Shown here one piece after another: positions 15,387 through 23,136 of a stretch of 26,324 nucleotides of DNA. This DNA comes from an uncultured bacterium (GTDB lineage: Bacteria > Planctomycetota > Phycisphaerae > Sedimentisphaerales > Anaerobacaceae), in the NCBI GenBank assembly GCA_913009865.1, contig CAJVYK010000006.1:1-26324 (forward strand), written 5' to 3'. The position numbers and the translations under genes are program-made. Position 1 is the first letter of the stretch, and each line of letters starts with the position of its first letter. The notes beneath the pieces are model-generated. The model was not told where the DNA came from, did no database searches, and saw only the letters and a list, made by a program, of their open reading frames with translations.

Positions 15387-15533
15387 CAAAATGAATCGTT
15401 GTACCGAAAGTGAGTGTTTTTTCGTCCGGCAAGGAAGGCGAAACAGGCAATGCCAAGGCATTGTCGATGCCGCCTGACGCCGTTCGGACGGAAAATAAGC
15501 CGCTTGAATACAGAGTCATTTTGTTATAGGCTC
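15377..15533 (+). repeat. Structured inverted-repeat element, copy 3
   Basis: GAGCCTCTAACAAAATGA (15377-15394), which includes the stop codon of the zinc-ribbon protein, pairs at 17 of 18 positions with TCATTTTGTTATAGGCTC (15516-15533). Inside, CGTCCG (15423-15428) pairs with CGGACG (15485-15490), and CAATG (15448-15452) with CATTG (15459-15463) around CCAAGG. The core words AAGGAAGGCGAAACAGGC and GATGCCGCCTGACG match copies 1 and 2. The stems are different sequences that keep pairing, which argues for selection on structure. Confidence 0.8.
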
Positions 15534-15669
15534 TAAGTAAAGGATGTTGCATATCGGAGTATGTTAAGGTTGGATTGTTACGTATGTGAAATACCTTTAC
15601 GTTATTGGCGACCATTTATTATTTGAAGTTTAGGCGATCCGGCTTGTCACGCTCAGGATGACAGAGAAG

Positions 15670-16980
15670 TCAAATATGACTCGATGAATCGGCTCTGCGG
15701 GAAAACCATACCGCTAACTGTGCCAGCAGCCCTGCCGCCACCACGCCGAAGCCGAACCGGTACGGCACATATCGGTCGAAAGTATCACCCAAATAGCCGC
15801 CCACTATCGAGCCGACTAAAAACCCGATTGACAGGATAATCTCGTGTATTGCCATTCGCCCAGACCTATTCTGCGACCCCGAAATCCCATAGTATAGATG
15901 CGAGCCGTATAAAAATGCCTGGCCGATGCCGACTAATCCGGCCGCCAGGAAAAACTCCCAGAGAGCAATCCCGTTTAATATCAGCAACATACCACAAAGC
16001 AGCAGAACCTGGGCCGCCAGAAAAATCGCTAACACATAATGCCAATTATGAGTCCTGCCCACCGCAAATAACACCACCAGAATGGCCATACTCATAACCA
16101 TAACGGCTACGCCAAAACTCGATTCCGAAAATCCGAGGTTAAATTTGAACAGCAGAGCCAACTGTGTCCTCATTAGGCCGATACAGACAAAAGAAGTCAG
16201 CAGAGCAATCCTTGCCATCCACATAAATCGCCAACGCAACAACACCGTCGCATCCGCCTCAGTTTTCTCCCAGCAGTTCTCCACAATATCCACCTGCCTT
16301 TGCGGCTTGCGAGCGAAACTTACCGCTACAAAACTGAGCATCACCATCGCAGCACAAATCATAAGAGGTAAAGTAGAGTTGATTTCTACCAAGTACCCGC
16401 CAACGCAAGGACCTATCGTGCCCCCGAGAGACCAGGAGACATTGAAAATACCGAGTCTGCGATTAAGCCGGCGACCTTCATGGCCTGTCGATAACCACCC
16501 TACCACACGAGGCCAAAACAGAGAACTCAAAAAACCCTGTATCATCGAAAGCACAATAAGCACTGATATGGCGCTAGCGCTGCAGTAGCCGTTCCCTGCC
16601 GCCGCTACCGTTAAATAAGCTGATGACGATACCAACGTTATTGCGGCAACTCCGAACTGCACCGTACGCTTTATATTGAAATGGTCCAGCACATCCCGGC
16701 CGAGCAAACACGCCACCAATCCCACCACATAACCTGTGAAGCCCAATCCTATGCACAACCCGACAGCGGTATCTGAGCCGGAAAGCCGTTTAATTATGAA
16801 AGGCATCGCAACCAGGTATATCCCGGCGAAAAACGCATTAAAGAACACCCCGACATAAAGACCAAGCATATTGTGCTCAGCAGACCAGAACTTTGCCAAT
16901 TTCAACCCAGTCATTCGGCCAATACTCTTCACCGCTTCCGTTAGTGCTCCCGAAATCACCATCCAAAACACGAAACGCAC
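15670..16980 (-). CDS. Major facilitator superfamily (MFS) transporter
   Basis: This is a highly hydrophobic protein with about twelve membrane segments and a polar central loop (RKPQRQVDIVENCWEKTEADAT) dividing two six-helix halves, as in MFS carriers. Substrate-specific motifs are not evident. The frame opens at GTG 16980, but the first about 22 residues are not family-like. ATG 16914-16912 (MTGLKLAKFW) is the more likely start, and a TTGACA at 16994-16989 on the minus strand could be the -35 box. It is divergent from argB, with a 197-bp shared upstream region. Confidence 0.85.
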   Translation of the reverse strand: MRFVFWMVISGALTEAVKSIGRMTGLKLAKFWSAEHNMLGLYVGVFFNAFFAGIYLVAMPFIIKRLSGSDTAVGLCIGLGFTGYVVGLVACLLGRDVLDHFNIKRTVQFGVAAITLVSSSAYLTVAAAGNGYCSASAISVLIVLSMIQGFLSSLFWPRVVGWLSTGHEGRRLNRRLGIFNVSWSLGGTIGPCVGGYLVEINSTLPLMICAAMVMLSFVAVSFARKPQRQVDIVENCWEKTEADATVLLRWRFMWMARIALLTSFVCIGLMRTQLALLFKFNLGFSESSFGVAVMVMSMAILVVLFAVGRTHNWHYVLAIFLAAQVLLLCGMLLILNGIALWEFFLAAGLVGIGQAFLYGSHLYYGISGSQNRSGRMAIHEIILSIGFLVGSIVGGYLGDTFDRYVPYRFGFGVVAAGLLAQLAVWFSRRADSSSHI

Positions 16981-17109
16981 AATGCTACTGTCAATATTTC
17001 ATTTTTGCAAGATTAACCCTCAAAGAATCAACGCACTTTTACCGTCAATAAATTCAGGGCGGGGGAAAATGAATGTCGAATGTTCAAGTTTCTGGGGGGC
17101 TAAATTAAC

Positions 17110-17138
17110 TTGACGAATAGCAGCCGAATTCGTACACT
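17110..17138 (+). promoter_or_regulatory. Promoter candidate for argB
   Basis: TTGACG (17110-17115), a 17-base spacer, then TACACT (17133-17138) lie about 40 bases before the argB ATG. The spacing is ideal and the boxes are 5/6 and 4/6. An EcoRI-type palindrome CGAATTCG lies in the spacer. No arginine-repressor box was recognised. Confidence 0.45.
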
Positions 17139-17177
17139 CATTTCTCTGTTTAATCGCTATTTACGGAAGTTTGGTAT

Positions 17178-18056
17178 ATGAAAGAAGCAATTGAAAAAGC
17201 CGGTGCGCTCATCGAGGCGATGGGATATATCCGCCAGTTCAGCGGCCGAATAGTGGTTGTAAAACTCGGCGGAAGCGTACTCGACGATACTTCTCTGCAA
17301 AAAAAACTGCTGACCGATATCGCCTTTATGGCTACCGTCGGAATGCAGCCGATTATCATCCACGGCGGAGGAAAGGCGATTACAGAAGCTATGAGCAGGG
17401 CAGGTCTTGAAGCTGTATGGGTGCAGGGACGCCGATATACCGACCAGCGAACCCTGACAATCGCGGAGCATACGCTCGTGCATAAAATCAATAACCCTAT
17501 CTGTGAAACCCTCACTGAATTAGACTGTGAGCCGATGGGACTGCATTCGCTGGCCAGTTGCGTATTGTTTGCAGAACCCCTGAGACTGGCCGGCGAGGAT
17601 GGACGAAAACTCGACCTCGGATTAGTCGGAACGGTTTCTGAAATAAACGCCCATCTGCTGGAGACGCTCTGTGCCGACGGTACTATACCGGTTATCGCCC
17701 CGGTGGCTAAAGATAAGGCGGGCGGAAAGTTAAACGTCAACGCTGACAGTGCGGCCGGCAAGGTCGCCGCAGCGGTGCAGGCGGAAAAACTCGTTGTCGT
17801 AAGCGACACACACGGGATACGAACCGATATAAACGACCCGGACAGTTGGGTATCGAGTCTGGACGAGACGCAAATTAAAGATATGATTGATTCCGGTATT
17901 ATTACCGATGCGATGTTCCCGAAGGTCGAGGCCTGCCTGACGGCGCTGGAGGCAGGAGTCAAAAAGGCACATATTATCGACGGGCGAATCGAGCATTCGC
18001 TGCTGCTGGAAATCTATACCGATAAGGGCATAGGAACACAGATAGTAAAAAATTAA
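17178..18056 (+). CDS. argB: Acetylglutamate kinase
   Basis: The 292 residues show KLGGSVLDD (about 29-37), the IIIHGGGKAITEAM glycine loop (about 59-72), the NAG-binding NVNADSAAGKVAAAV block (about 185-199), VVSDTHGIRTD and a C-terminal MFPKVEACLTAL. The enzyme phosphorylates N-acetylglutamate with ATP, the second step of arginine synthesis. GGAAG lies 9 bases before the ATG. It opens a series with argD and argF, but a four-helix-bundle gene separates it from argD. argC and argJ are not in the window. Confidence 0.97.
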   Translation: MKEAIEKAGALIEAMGYIRQFSGRIVVVKLGGSVLDDTSLQKKLLTDIAFMATVGMQPIIIHGGGKAITEAMSRAGLEAVWVQGRRYTDQRTLTIAEHTLVHKINNPICETLTELDCEPMGLHSLASCVLFAEPLRLAGEDGRKLDLGLVGTVSEINAHLLETLCADGTIPVIAPVAKDKAGGKLNVNADSAAGKVAAAVQAEKLVVVSDTHGIRTDINDPDSWVSSLDETQIKDMIDSGIITDAMFPKVEACLTALEAGVKKAHIIDGRIEHSLLLEIYTDKGIGTQIVKN

Positions 18057-18109
18057 CCGCAGAGAACACAAGGAAAAAATTAAAATGCAAAATGCAAAAT
18101 GCAAAATGA
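18053..18109 (+). repeat. Word repeats between argB and the four-helix-bundle gene
   Basis: Directly after the argB stop comes CCGCAGAGAACACAAGG, a variant of the nonamer word seen at 19776 and 20596. Four heptamers follow in register: AAAATGC at 18082, 18089 and 18096, and AAAATGA at 18103. With a 7-base period each unit offers an ATG in a different frame, and the third one is used as the start of the next gene. Confidence 0.8.
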
Positions 18110-18470
18110 CAAAGCAAAATTCAAAAATGAGTTTAAGAAAAGATTGTATAACTTTACACTAAAACTTATAGAATTCCTGGATAGATTACCAAAAGATAAT
18201 GTTTCAAAAAGGATCGGCGACCAATTATTACGCAGTGGCACAAGTATTATTGGAAATTATATTGAAGGACAAGCTGCAAGCAGCAAAAAAGATTTTACTA
18301 ATTTTTTCAATACTTCTCTTAAGTCGACTAATGAGAGTAAATTATGGTTTGCATTACTTCGTGATAGCAAGCGTGCTAAACCTGAAGAAGTTGCCTGGTT
18401 CTTAAATGAGCTTAACGAAATCGCAAATATCTTTGCTTCGAGTATTCTTACGCTTAAAGGTAGAAAATAA
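18099..18470 (+). CDS. Four-helix-bundle protein (23S rRNA IVP family), copy 1
   Basis: The 123 residues carry the family hallmarks: FTLKLIEFLDRLPKD, RIGDQLLRSGTSIIGNYIEG, DFTNFFNTSLKSTNESKLWF and a last helix FLNELNEIANIFASSI. The family was first seen inside intervening sequences of 23S rRNA genes and is structurally related to Avd of diversity-generating retroelements; its function is unknown. The start codon lies inside the AAAATGC array, and the first residues (MQNDKAKFK) are repeat-derived. It is co-oriented with and inserted between argB and argD. Downstream, 18474-18545 reads as the inverted form of the same word. Confidence 0.88.
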   Translation: MQNDKAKFKNEFKKRLYNFTLKLIEFLDRLPKDNVSKRIGDQLLRSGTSIIGNYIEGQAASSKKDFTNFFNTSLKSTNESKLWFALLRDSKRAKPEEVAWFLNELNEIANIFASSILTLKGRK

Positions 18471-18473
18471 TTT

Positions 18474-18545
18474 TACATTTTGATATGTCATTTTGATATT
18501 TGCATTTTGTTTTTTGATATTTTGATGATATTTACACTTTGATAT
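18474..18545 (+). repeat. Inverted word tract downstream of four-helix-bundle gene 1
   Basis: CATTTTGATAT-type words repeat four to five times. Read as the reverse complement they contain CAAAATGCAAA and CAAAATGACA, both present in the upstream array. The gene is thus bounded by inverted copies of one word family, though the downstream tract is more decayed. Confidence 0.65.
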
Positions 18546-18586
18546 TCGATTTATCAGAGGCCTTTGTGATAGAACAGGAAAGGATT

Positions 18587-19768
18587 ATGACAACGCAGGA
18601 GACAATTGATTTGTTTGATAAATACGTTATCGCTAATTACAGCCGATTGGAGCGGGTTATCGTCAAGGGCGAAGGATGCTATCTATATGACGCCGACGGT
18701 AATAAAATTCTGGATATGTTTCCCGGCTGGGCGGTCAGCGGGATAGGACATTGCCATCCGAAGGTCGTTGAGGCCATCCAAAAACAAGCCGGCCAGCTTC
18801 TGCATATCGATAATACCTTCTACTCCGAGCCGCAGGGTAAATTGGCAAAACTGTTAAGCGAGCGGGCCTTCGGAGGAAAGTGCTTCTTCTGCAACAGTGG
18901 AGCAGAGGCAAACGAGGCGGCACTGAAACTGGCACGGCTGCATACTACTCAGGAAAAATATAAATTCATTACCGCTGAGGGCAGCTTCCACGGACGAACC
19001 TTCGCTACACTCACTGCAACCGCTCAGCCAAAACATCACGAGGGCTTTCTGCCACTACTGCCGGGCTTTGTTTATGTGCCGTTCAATGACGTAGCCGCAC
19101 TGGAATCGGCCTTCAGCGACGAGGTTGCAGCCGTTATGGTCGAGCCGATCCAGGGTGAAGGCGGAATAAATATCGCCACCGCCGAATATATGGAGGCAAT
19201 TCGCCGGCTCTGCGATGAAAACGGGGCGCTGATGATCTTAGACGAGGTACAGACCGGAATAGGAAGAACAGGTAAATGGTTCGGATATCAGCACTTTGAT
19301 GTCGAGCCGGATATTATAACAATGGCAAAAACGCTCGGCGGCGGTACGGCTATTGGCGCTATGATGGCCAAAGAAGAAGTTGCCGCTTCGCTTATACCGG
19401 GCAAGCACGCTTCGACCTTCGGCGGTAATGCACTGGCCTGCGCAGCGGCGATAGCCGTTATTGAGACGATAGAAGAAAATAATCTGCTGGAAAACGCCAG
19501 TCAACTCGGCCAATATACTAAAGACAAGCTCGGCCGGCTAAAGCAAAAACATTATATTATAGATAATGTTCGCGGCATTGGCCTGATGATTGGCGTTCAA
19601 TTGACCAGCCCCGGCGCCGGAATAGTCGATAAATGCTTAGAGAAAGGCCTGCGGATAAACTGTACCTGTGACAGCGTTCTGCGGTTTATGCCGCCAATGA
19701 TTGCTACCAAAGACCAGATTGACCAGGCCGTTGATATTCTCGACAGTGTTTTGAGCGACTCGGCTTAA
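18587..19768 (+). CDS. argD: Acetylornithine aminotransferase
   Basis: The ATG at 18587 has AGGAAAGG just upstream and starts MTTQETIDLFDKYVIANYSR, as in the family; an earlier in-frame ATG at 18539 lies in repeat DNA and is unlikely. The 393-residue protein has CNSGAEANEAALKLAR (cofactor phosphate site), SFHGRTFATLTATA, ILDEVQTGIGRTGKWF and the PLP lysine in ITMAKTLGGG (about residue 248), then KHASTFGGNALACAAA. It converts N-acetylglutamate semialdehyde to N-acetylornithine with glutamate. It is separated from argF by a cassette-like gene. Confidence 0.96.
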   Translation: MTTQETIDLFDKYVIANYSRLERVIVKGEGCYLYDADGNKILDMFPGWAVSGIGHCHPKVVEAIQKQAGQLLHIDNTFYSEPQGKLAKLLSERAFGGKCFFCNSGAEANEAALKLARLHTTQEKYKFITAEGSFHGRTFATLTATAQPKHHEGFLPLLPGFVYVPFNDVAALESAFSDEVAAVMVEPIQGEGGINIATAEYMEAIRRLCDENGALMILDEVQTGIGRTGKWFGYQHFDVEPDIITMAKTLGGGTAIGAMMAKEEVAASLIPGKHASTFGGNALACAAAIAVIETIEENNLLENASQLGQYTKDKLGRLKQKHYIIDNVRGIGLMIGVQLTSPGAGIVDKCLEKGLRINCTCDSVLRFMPPMIATKDQIDQAVDILDSVLSDSA

Positions 19769-19775
19769 AAGTCGC

Positions 19776-19807
19776 TTTAGCCACAGAGAGCACAGAGGAC
19801 ACAGAGA
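19776..19807 (+). repeat. Left terminal inverted repeat (nonamer words)
   Basis: A 32-bp sequence beginning TTTAGCCACAGAGAG is built of nonamers (CACAGAGAG, CACAGAGGA, CACAGAGAA). It matches the reverse complement of 20596-20627 at 28 of 32 bases and lies just after the argD stop. Confidence 0.85.
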
Positions 19808-19857
19808 AATAAGATTATTAATAGTGGAAGTGTAAAAAAAAACAACGAGAAACGATT

Positions 19858-20562
19858 ATGTTGCTTGAAAAAGGTGATGTTTTCGACATTAAAAATGATT
19901 CTGACTTAGATAAAATCAGAAACTTTTTAAAGTCGAATCTAAAAAGTGCCAACAAAAAAAGTTTAGATGAATTGTACAGCATTTATATTTATCTCTGTTT
20001 TCAGGTACTGGTAAGAGATGGGTTGTCAATTTGTCCAATCAATATTGAAAAAAGTGAATCTCCCGATTTCATCATACGCTCGCGAGATGACGAAAGTGCT
20101 GGAGTTGAGATTGTTAAATCAGCAACTCGTAGTCAGAAACATGCAGAATCTCATCTTGAAAAAATGCCTTCAGGTTCGATTCTTGAACTTCCGTATTATC
20201 AGGATGACACTACTTCAAAAGAAACTGTTGAGGAGGGACTGCGATTGCCTTGCGAAAAGTTGGAATCATCCGGATATGGTGATAATGGACGGGAAATTCA
20301 GTGGTCCAATACAATTAAAAGAAGATTAGAAGAAAAGTACGGGAAGCTAAATGGAGAACATTTTCGGATTTTTCAGAGTAACCAATTAATCATCCTTGAT
20401 GATGCTGTACTGCTTGTTGATTTCACTTATTCAATCCGCCGATTAGTAGAGAGTTTTGACCCAAACAGTTATAAGATTAAGTTTGACAAAGTTTGCATTG
20501 TTAGTGAAAAGTTTTTATACGATGTTTTTGGACAGTGCGGACTCTGGGATTATAAGTTTTAG
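19858..20562 (+). CDS. Unknown protein in the arg cluster, weakly nuclease-like
   Basis: The 234-residue protein belongs to no family I recognise. Residues about 69-92 read SPDFIIRSRDDESAGVEIVK followed by SATRSQ, which resembles the Asp/Glu core of PD-(D/E)XK folds (Asp70, Glu84), but the lysine is displaced. The rest is mixed alpha/beta with a hydrophobic strand IILDDAVLLVDF. The codon choice is AT-rich compared with argD and argF, the Shine-Dalgarno sequence is weak, and the gene is enclosed by 32-bp inverted repeats, so it looks like a later insertion. It is co-oriented with the arg genes and may ride on their transcript. Confidence 0.65.
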   Translation: MLLEKGDVFDIKNDSDLDKIRNFLKSNLKSANKKSLDELYSIYIYLCFQVLVRDGLSICPINIEKSESPDFIIRSRDDESAGVEIVKSATRSQKHAESHLEKMPSGSILELPYYQDDTTSKETVEEGLRLPCEKLESSGYGDNGREIQWSNTIKRRLEEKYGKLNGEHFRIFQSNQLIILDDAVLLVDFTYSIRRLVESFDPNSYKIKFDKVCIVSEKFLYDVFGQCGLWDYKF

Positions 20563-20595
20563 TCCTCTAACTATGTTTGTCTGTTTTTTAAGATA

Positions 20596-20627
20596 TCTCT
20601 GTGAACTCGGTGTTCTCTGTGGCTAAA
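20596..20627 (+). repeat. Right terminal inverted repeat (nonamer words)
   Basis: Reads TCTCTGTGAACTCGG and onwards to CTGTGGCTAAA. It is the inverted partner (28/32) of 19776-19807 and ends 37 bases before the argF ATG. Confidence 0.85.
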
Positions 20628-20664
20628 AAAATAAAATTGTTCTACGTAGTAGAAAAGTTGAAAA

Positions 20665-21573
20665 ATGAAAAATTTTCTTTCTATAAATGATTGTTCAACG
20701 GAGCAGCTAAAAGAACTGTTAGCTGAAAGCCGCCAGCTAAAGAAACTATATAAAGCCGGCGGCAGGGATTTGTGCCTTTCCGGTAAAACGCTGGCAATGC
20801 TCTTCGAAAAGCCCAGTCTGCGAACGCGGATTAGTTTCCAGGTCGCTATGACGGACCTCGGCGGCAGTGCTATCTACGTTAAGCCCGAAGACATCGGTGG
20901 TATCGGCAAACGTGAGCCAATCAAAGACATAGCAAGGGTACTGAGCCGATACGTTGACGGTATAATGGCACGGACATTCGAGCACAACACCATCACCGAA
21001 TTAGCCGGGTTCGCAACAGTGCCGGTGATAAATGCCCTGACGGACTTCTCACATCCCTGCCAGGGGATGGCTGATGTACTTACTATCGAGGAGCACTGTG
21101 GGCGATTGGAAGGTGTAAAAATCGCCTTCATCGGCGACGGTAATAACGTCGCCCGCTCTCTGGCTTTCGCCTGTGCAAAGCTGGGTATGAAAATGATTAT
21201 TGCAACGCCGGCCGGCTACGAACTCGACGCCGTATCGATTGAAACAGCTAATCAAATATCGGCCGACAGCGTCTCCCAAACGAATAGCCCCGCTCAGGCG
21301 GTTGTTGACGCCGATATTATTTATACCGATACCTGGGTCAGTATGGGCCAGGAGGACGAAAAGCAAAAACGGCTCGATGACTTTGCCGGCTTCCAGGTCA
21401 ATGCCGAATTAGTCAAGTCAGCGCCTGGCGCCAAAATTATGCACTGTCTGCCGGCTTATCGCGGCCTTGAAATTACCGATGAAGTCACTGAGTCGGAAAA
21501 TTCGATTATGTTCGACCAGGCGGAGAACCGCCTGCACTTCCAGCGGGCACTCTTAAAGAAACTGATGAGCTGA
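20665..21573 (+). CDS. argF: Ornithine carbamoyltransferase
   Basis: The 302 residues have the carbamoyl-phosphate loop EKPSLRTRISF (about 48-58), MARTFEHNTI, the ornithine-side FSHPCQGMADVLTI (about 128-141), IAFIGDGNNVARSL and the catalytic MHCLPAYRG (about 258-266). It forms citrulline from ornithine and carbamoyl phosphate. The SxRTR and HPCQ/HCLP blocks separate it from aspartate carbamoyltransferase. It closes the argB-argD-argF series; a secreted-protein gene follows after 62 bases. Confidence 0.97.
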   Translation: MKNFLSINDCSTEQLKELLAESRQLKKLYKAGGRDLCLSGKTLAMLFEKPSLRTRISFQVAMTDLGGSAIYVKPEDIGGIGKREPIKDIARVLSRYVDGIMARTFEHNTITELAGFATVPVINALTDFSHPCQGMADVLTIEEHCGRLEGVKIAFIGDGNNVARSLAFACAKLGMKMIIATPAGYELDAVSIETANQISADSVSQTNSPAQAVVDADIIYTDTWVSMGQEDEKQKRLDDFAGFQVNAELVKSAPGAKIMHCLPAYRGLEITDEVTESENSIMFDQAENRLHFQRALLKKLMS

Positions 21574-21635
21574 TTGAAACAGAAATGTTCAAAAAGCAAA
21601 TCGATTCCAAAATCCAGTTGTGAAAGGGGTTGAAA

Positions 21636-22055
21636 ATGAAAAAGGTCAAAATCGTACTGGTTGTTTTATTGGGTTTGGTACTTTGCAGCGCCGCTGTCCC
21701 TAAAAAAGCTGATTACAAGAAAAAGGCAGAGACATTCCTGTCAGGTATTATCAGGGGACAAATAGATGAATCCTATGATGAACTTATTTCAAATACCCTG
21801 TTAGAGTCCAAGCCGCAACAGGTGAAATTGGCAAAAGGGCAAACCAGCGCAGTCATTAATATGTATGGAAAATTATTAGATTATGAGTTTATAAAACAGC
21901 AAAAATACGGCGATTCTATTGTCAGGATTGTCTATGTGTTAAAGTCCGAGCAAGCCCCGTTCACATGGGAGTTTTACTTTTACAAGGCGGTCTCGGACTG
22001 GAAGTTAATACAATTTAATTTTAATGATAAGTTCGATTTACTGGCAGATAAATAA
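21636..22055 (+). CDS. Small secreted protein, unknown (NTF2-like?)
   Basis: The start is ATG 21636 with GAAAGGGG 7 bases upstream; an in-frame TTG lies six bases earlier. The 139 residues begin with a signal peptide (KIVLVVLLGLVLCSAA). The mature part pairs a helix-rich start (KKAETFLSGIIRGQIDESYD) with strands ending WEFYFYKAVSDWKLIQFNFN, a layout like NTF2/DUF4019-type small secreted domains. No catalytic motif is seen. It lies between argF and rdgB and may be cotranscribed. Confidence 0.7.
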   Translation: MKKVKIVLVVLLGLVLCSAAVPKKADYKKKAETFLSGIIRGQIDESYDELISNTLLESKPQQVKLAKGQTSAVINMYGKLLDYEFIKQQKYGDSIVRIVYVLKSEQAPFTWEFYFYKAVSDWKLIQFNFNDKFDLLADK

Positions 22056-22111
22056 CGCAAGATAATTAGGAGTACGGTAAATTTTTCTGTTGTTCTTTCG
22101 CAACACCTTTC

Positions 22112-22810
22112 TTGGAATCTGTGTCTGGTAAAGATAAAAAAATTCTCGTTGCTACTACCAACCCCGGCAAAGTCGAAGAGCTAAGAGCTATGCTCGATGA
22201 TAATATCCAGTGGCTCGGCCTGGCTGATTTTCCAAATGTTGCTGAGATTGAAGAGGACGGCTTAACCTTCGCTGAAAATGCCCGTAAAAAAGCTGCCGGC
22301 TATGCCAAACAAACAGGCATCTGGACTATCGCAGACGACTCAGGACTTCTAATCGACGCTCTCGACGGAGCTCCCGGCGTAAAATCAGCACGATTTTCTC
22401 AAGACCAAAGACTCAAGACTCAAGACTTAAAACAAAGTATTAAATGTCGAATATCGAATCACGAATCACGAATCACCAGTCACGATAGAACACTGCTCGA
22501 CCGTAAAAATATGACTAAAGTGCTTAAACTTCTCGAAGATGTCCCCGCTGAAAAAAGAACAGCCAAGTTCGTCTGCTGCCTGTCTCTGGCAAGCCCGGAA
22601 AAAATCCTGATCGAAACCGAAGGAACATTGGAAGGTTTTATAGCCGAGAAACCAATCGGAGAGAACGGATTCGGCTACGACCCGATTTTCTTCGTGCCGC
22701 ACCTGAACAAAACCACAGCTCAATTAACCGCCAAAGAAAAAAATGCAATCTCGCACCGCGGTAATGCTATCCGGAAATTGAAGCCCTTGCTCGAGCAGTT
22801 CTTAGAATAG
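22112..22810 (+). CDS. rdgB: XTP/dITP pyrophosphatase with an in-frame repeat insertion
   Basis: The family blocks are complete: VATTNPGKVEELR (about 13-25), EEDGLTFAENARKKA, IADDSGLLIDALDGAPG (about 73-89), GFGYDPIFFVP (about 186-196) and KNAISHRG (about 210-217). The enzyme hydrolyses non-canonical purine triphosphates to keep inosine and xanthosine out of DNA. Between GVKSARFS and DRTLLDRKN about 28 residues are inserted (22400-22483), encoded by heptamer words; without them the length would match the usual about 200 residues. The start is uncertain: TTG 22112 or GTG 22121, neither with a clear Shine-Dalgarno sequence. Confidence 0.92.
   Translation: MESVSGKDKKILVATTNPGKVEELRAMLDDNIQWLGLADFPNVAEIEEDGLTFAENARKKAAGYAKQTGIWTIADDSGLLIDALDGAPGVKSARFSQDQRLKTQDLKQSIKCRISNHESRITSHDRTLLDRKNMTKVLKLLEDVPAEKRTAKFVCCLSLASPEKILIETEGTLEGFIAEKPIGENGFGYDPIFFVPHLNKTTAQLTAKEKNAISHRGNAIRKLKPLLEQFLE
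22400..22483 (+). repeat. Heptamer-word insertion inside rdgB (84 bp, in frame)
   Basis: AAGACTC-type heptamers occupy 22408-22428, and CGAATCA-type heptamers (CGAATAT, three CGAATCA, CCAGTCA) occupy 22448-22482. The 84 bases equal 28 codons, so the reading frame is kept. The encoded RISNHESRITSH resembles the topA N-terminus (NPNHESRTTSH). Confidence 0.8.
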
Positions 22811-23134
22811 ATTTCTCCACTTTGTTCGCTTCGCTCACTACGGTCGAAATGACAGGTATAGTAAAGCCATCGCTACGGTCGAAATAACAGGTTTTCAACA
22901 GAACATTAAAAGTAGTATGAAAATCGTTTTTTCTTGACATTTCTGTACTACCCCTGTATTTGTCCACTGCTAATTCGTGAATCGTGAATCGTGAATCGTG
23001 AATCGTGAATCGTGAATCGTGAATCGTGAATCGTGAATCGTGAATCGTGAATCGTGAATCGTGAATCGTGAATCGTGAATCGTGAATCGTGAATCGTGAA
23101 TCGTGAAGCGTGAAGCGTGAAGCGTGAAGCGTGA
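22811..23134. other. Intergenic region with duplicated 20-mer, promoter and heptamer array
   Basis: Contains CTACGGTCGAAATGACAGGT at 22838-22857 and the same with one change at 22873-22892, then a promoter candidate and the long CGTGAAT array. No coding frame is credible. Confidence 0.6.
22934..22962 (+). promoter_or_regulatory. Promoter candidate before the heptamer array
   Basis: A perfect TTGACA (22934-22939), a 17-base spacer and TATTTG (22957-22962) lie directly upstream of the CGTGAAT array. It would transcribe the array, the four-helix-bundle gene and topA. The -10 box is poor. Confidence 0.35.
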
Positions 23135-23136
23135 AT
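22976..23136 (+). repeat. Long heptamer array, 23 units of CGTGAAT/CGTGAAG
   Basis: Eighteen perfect CGTGAAT units (22976-23101), four CGTGAAG units (23102-23129) and a last CGTGAAT (23130-23136) run without interruption. The final AT plus the next G form the ATG of four-helix-bundle gene 2. The 7-base period recalls the heptameric STRR sequences of cyanobacteria. Confidence 0.97.

Noticed and set aside
15421..15495. Hammerhead-ribozyme-like words (CTGAYG and CGAARC) in the structured element core
   Set aside because: The order and spacing do not give the three-stem hammerhead core, the purines after CTGAYG are missing, and CGAAAC becomes CGAAGC in copy 1.
22976..23136. CRISPR-like periodic array
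   Set aside because: Pure 7-base tandem units without spacers; no cas genes in the window.
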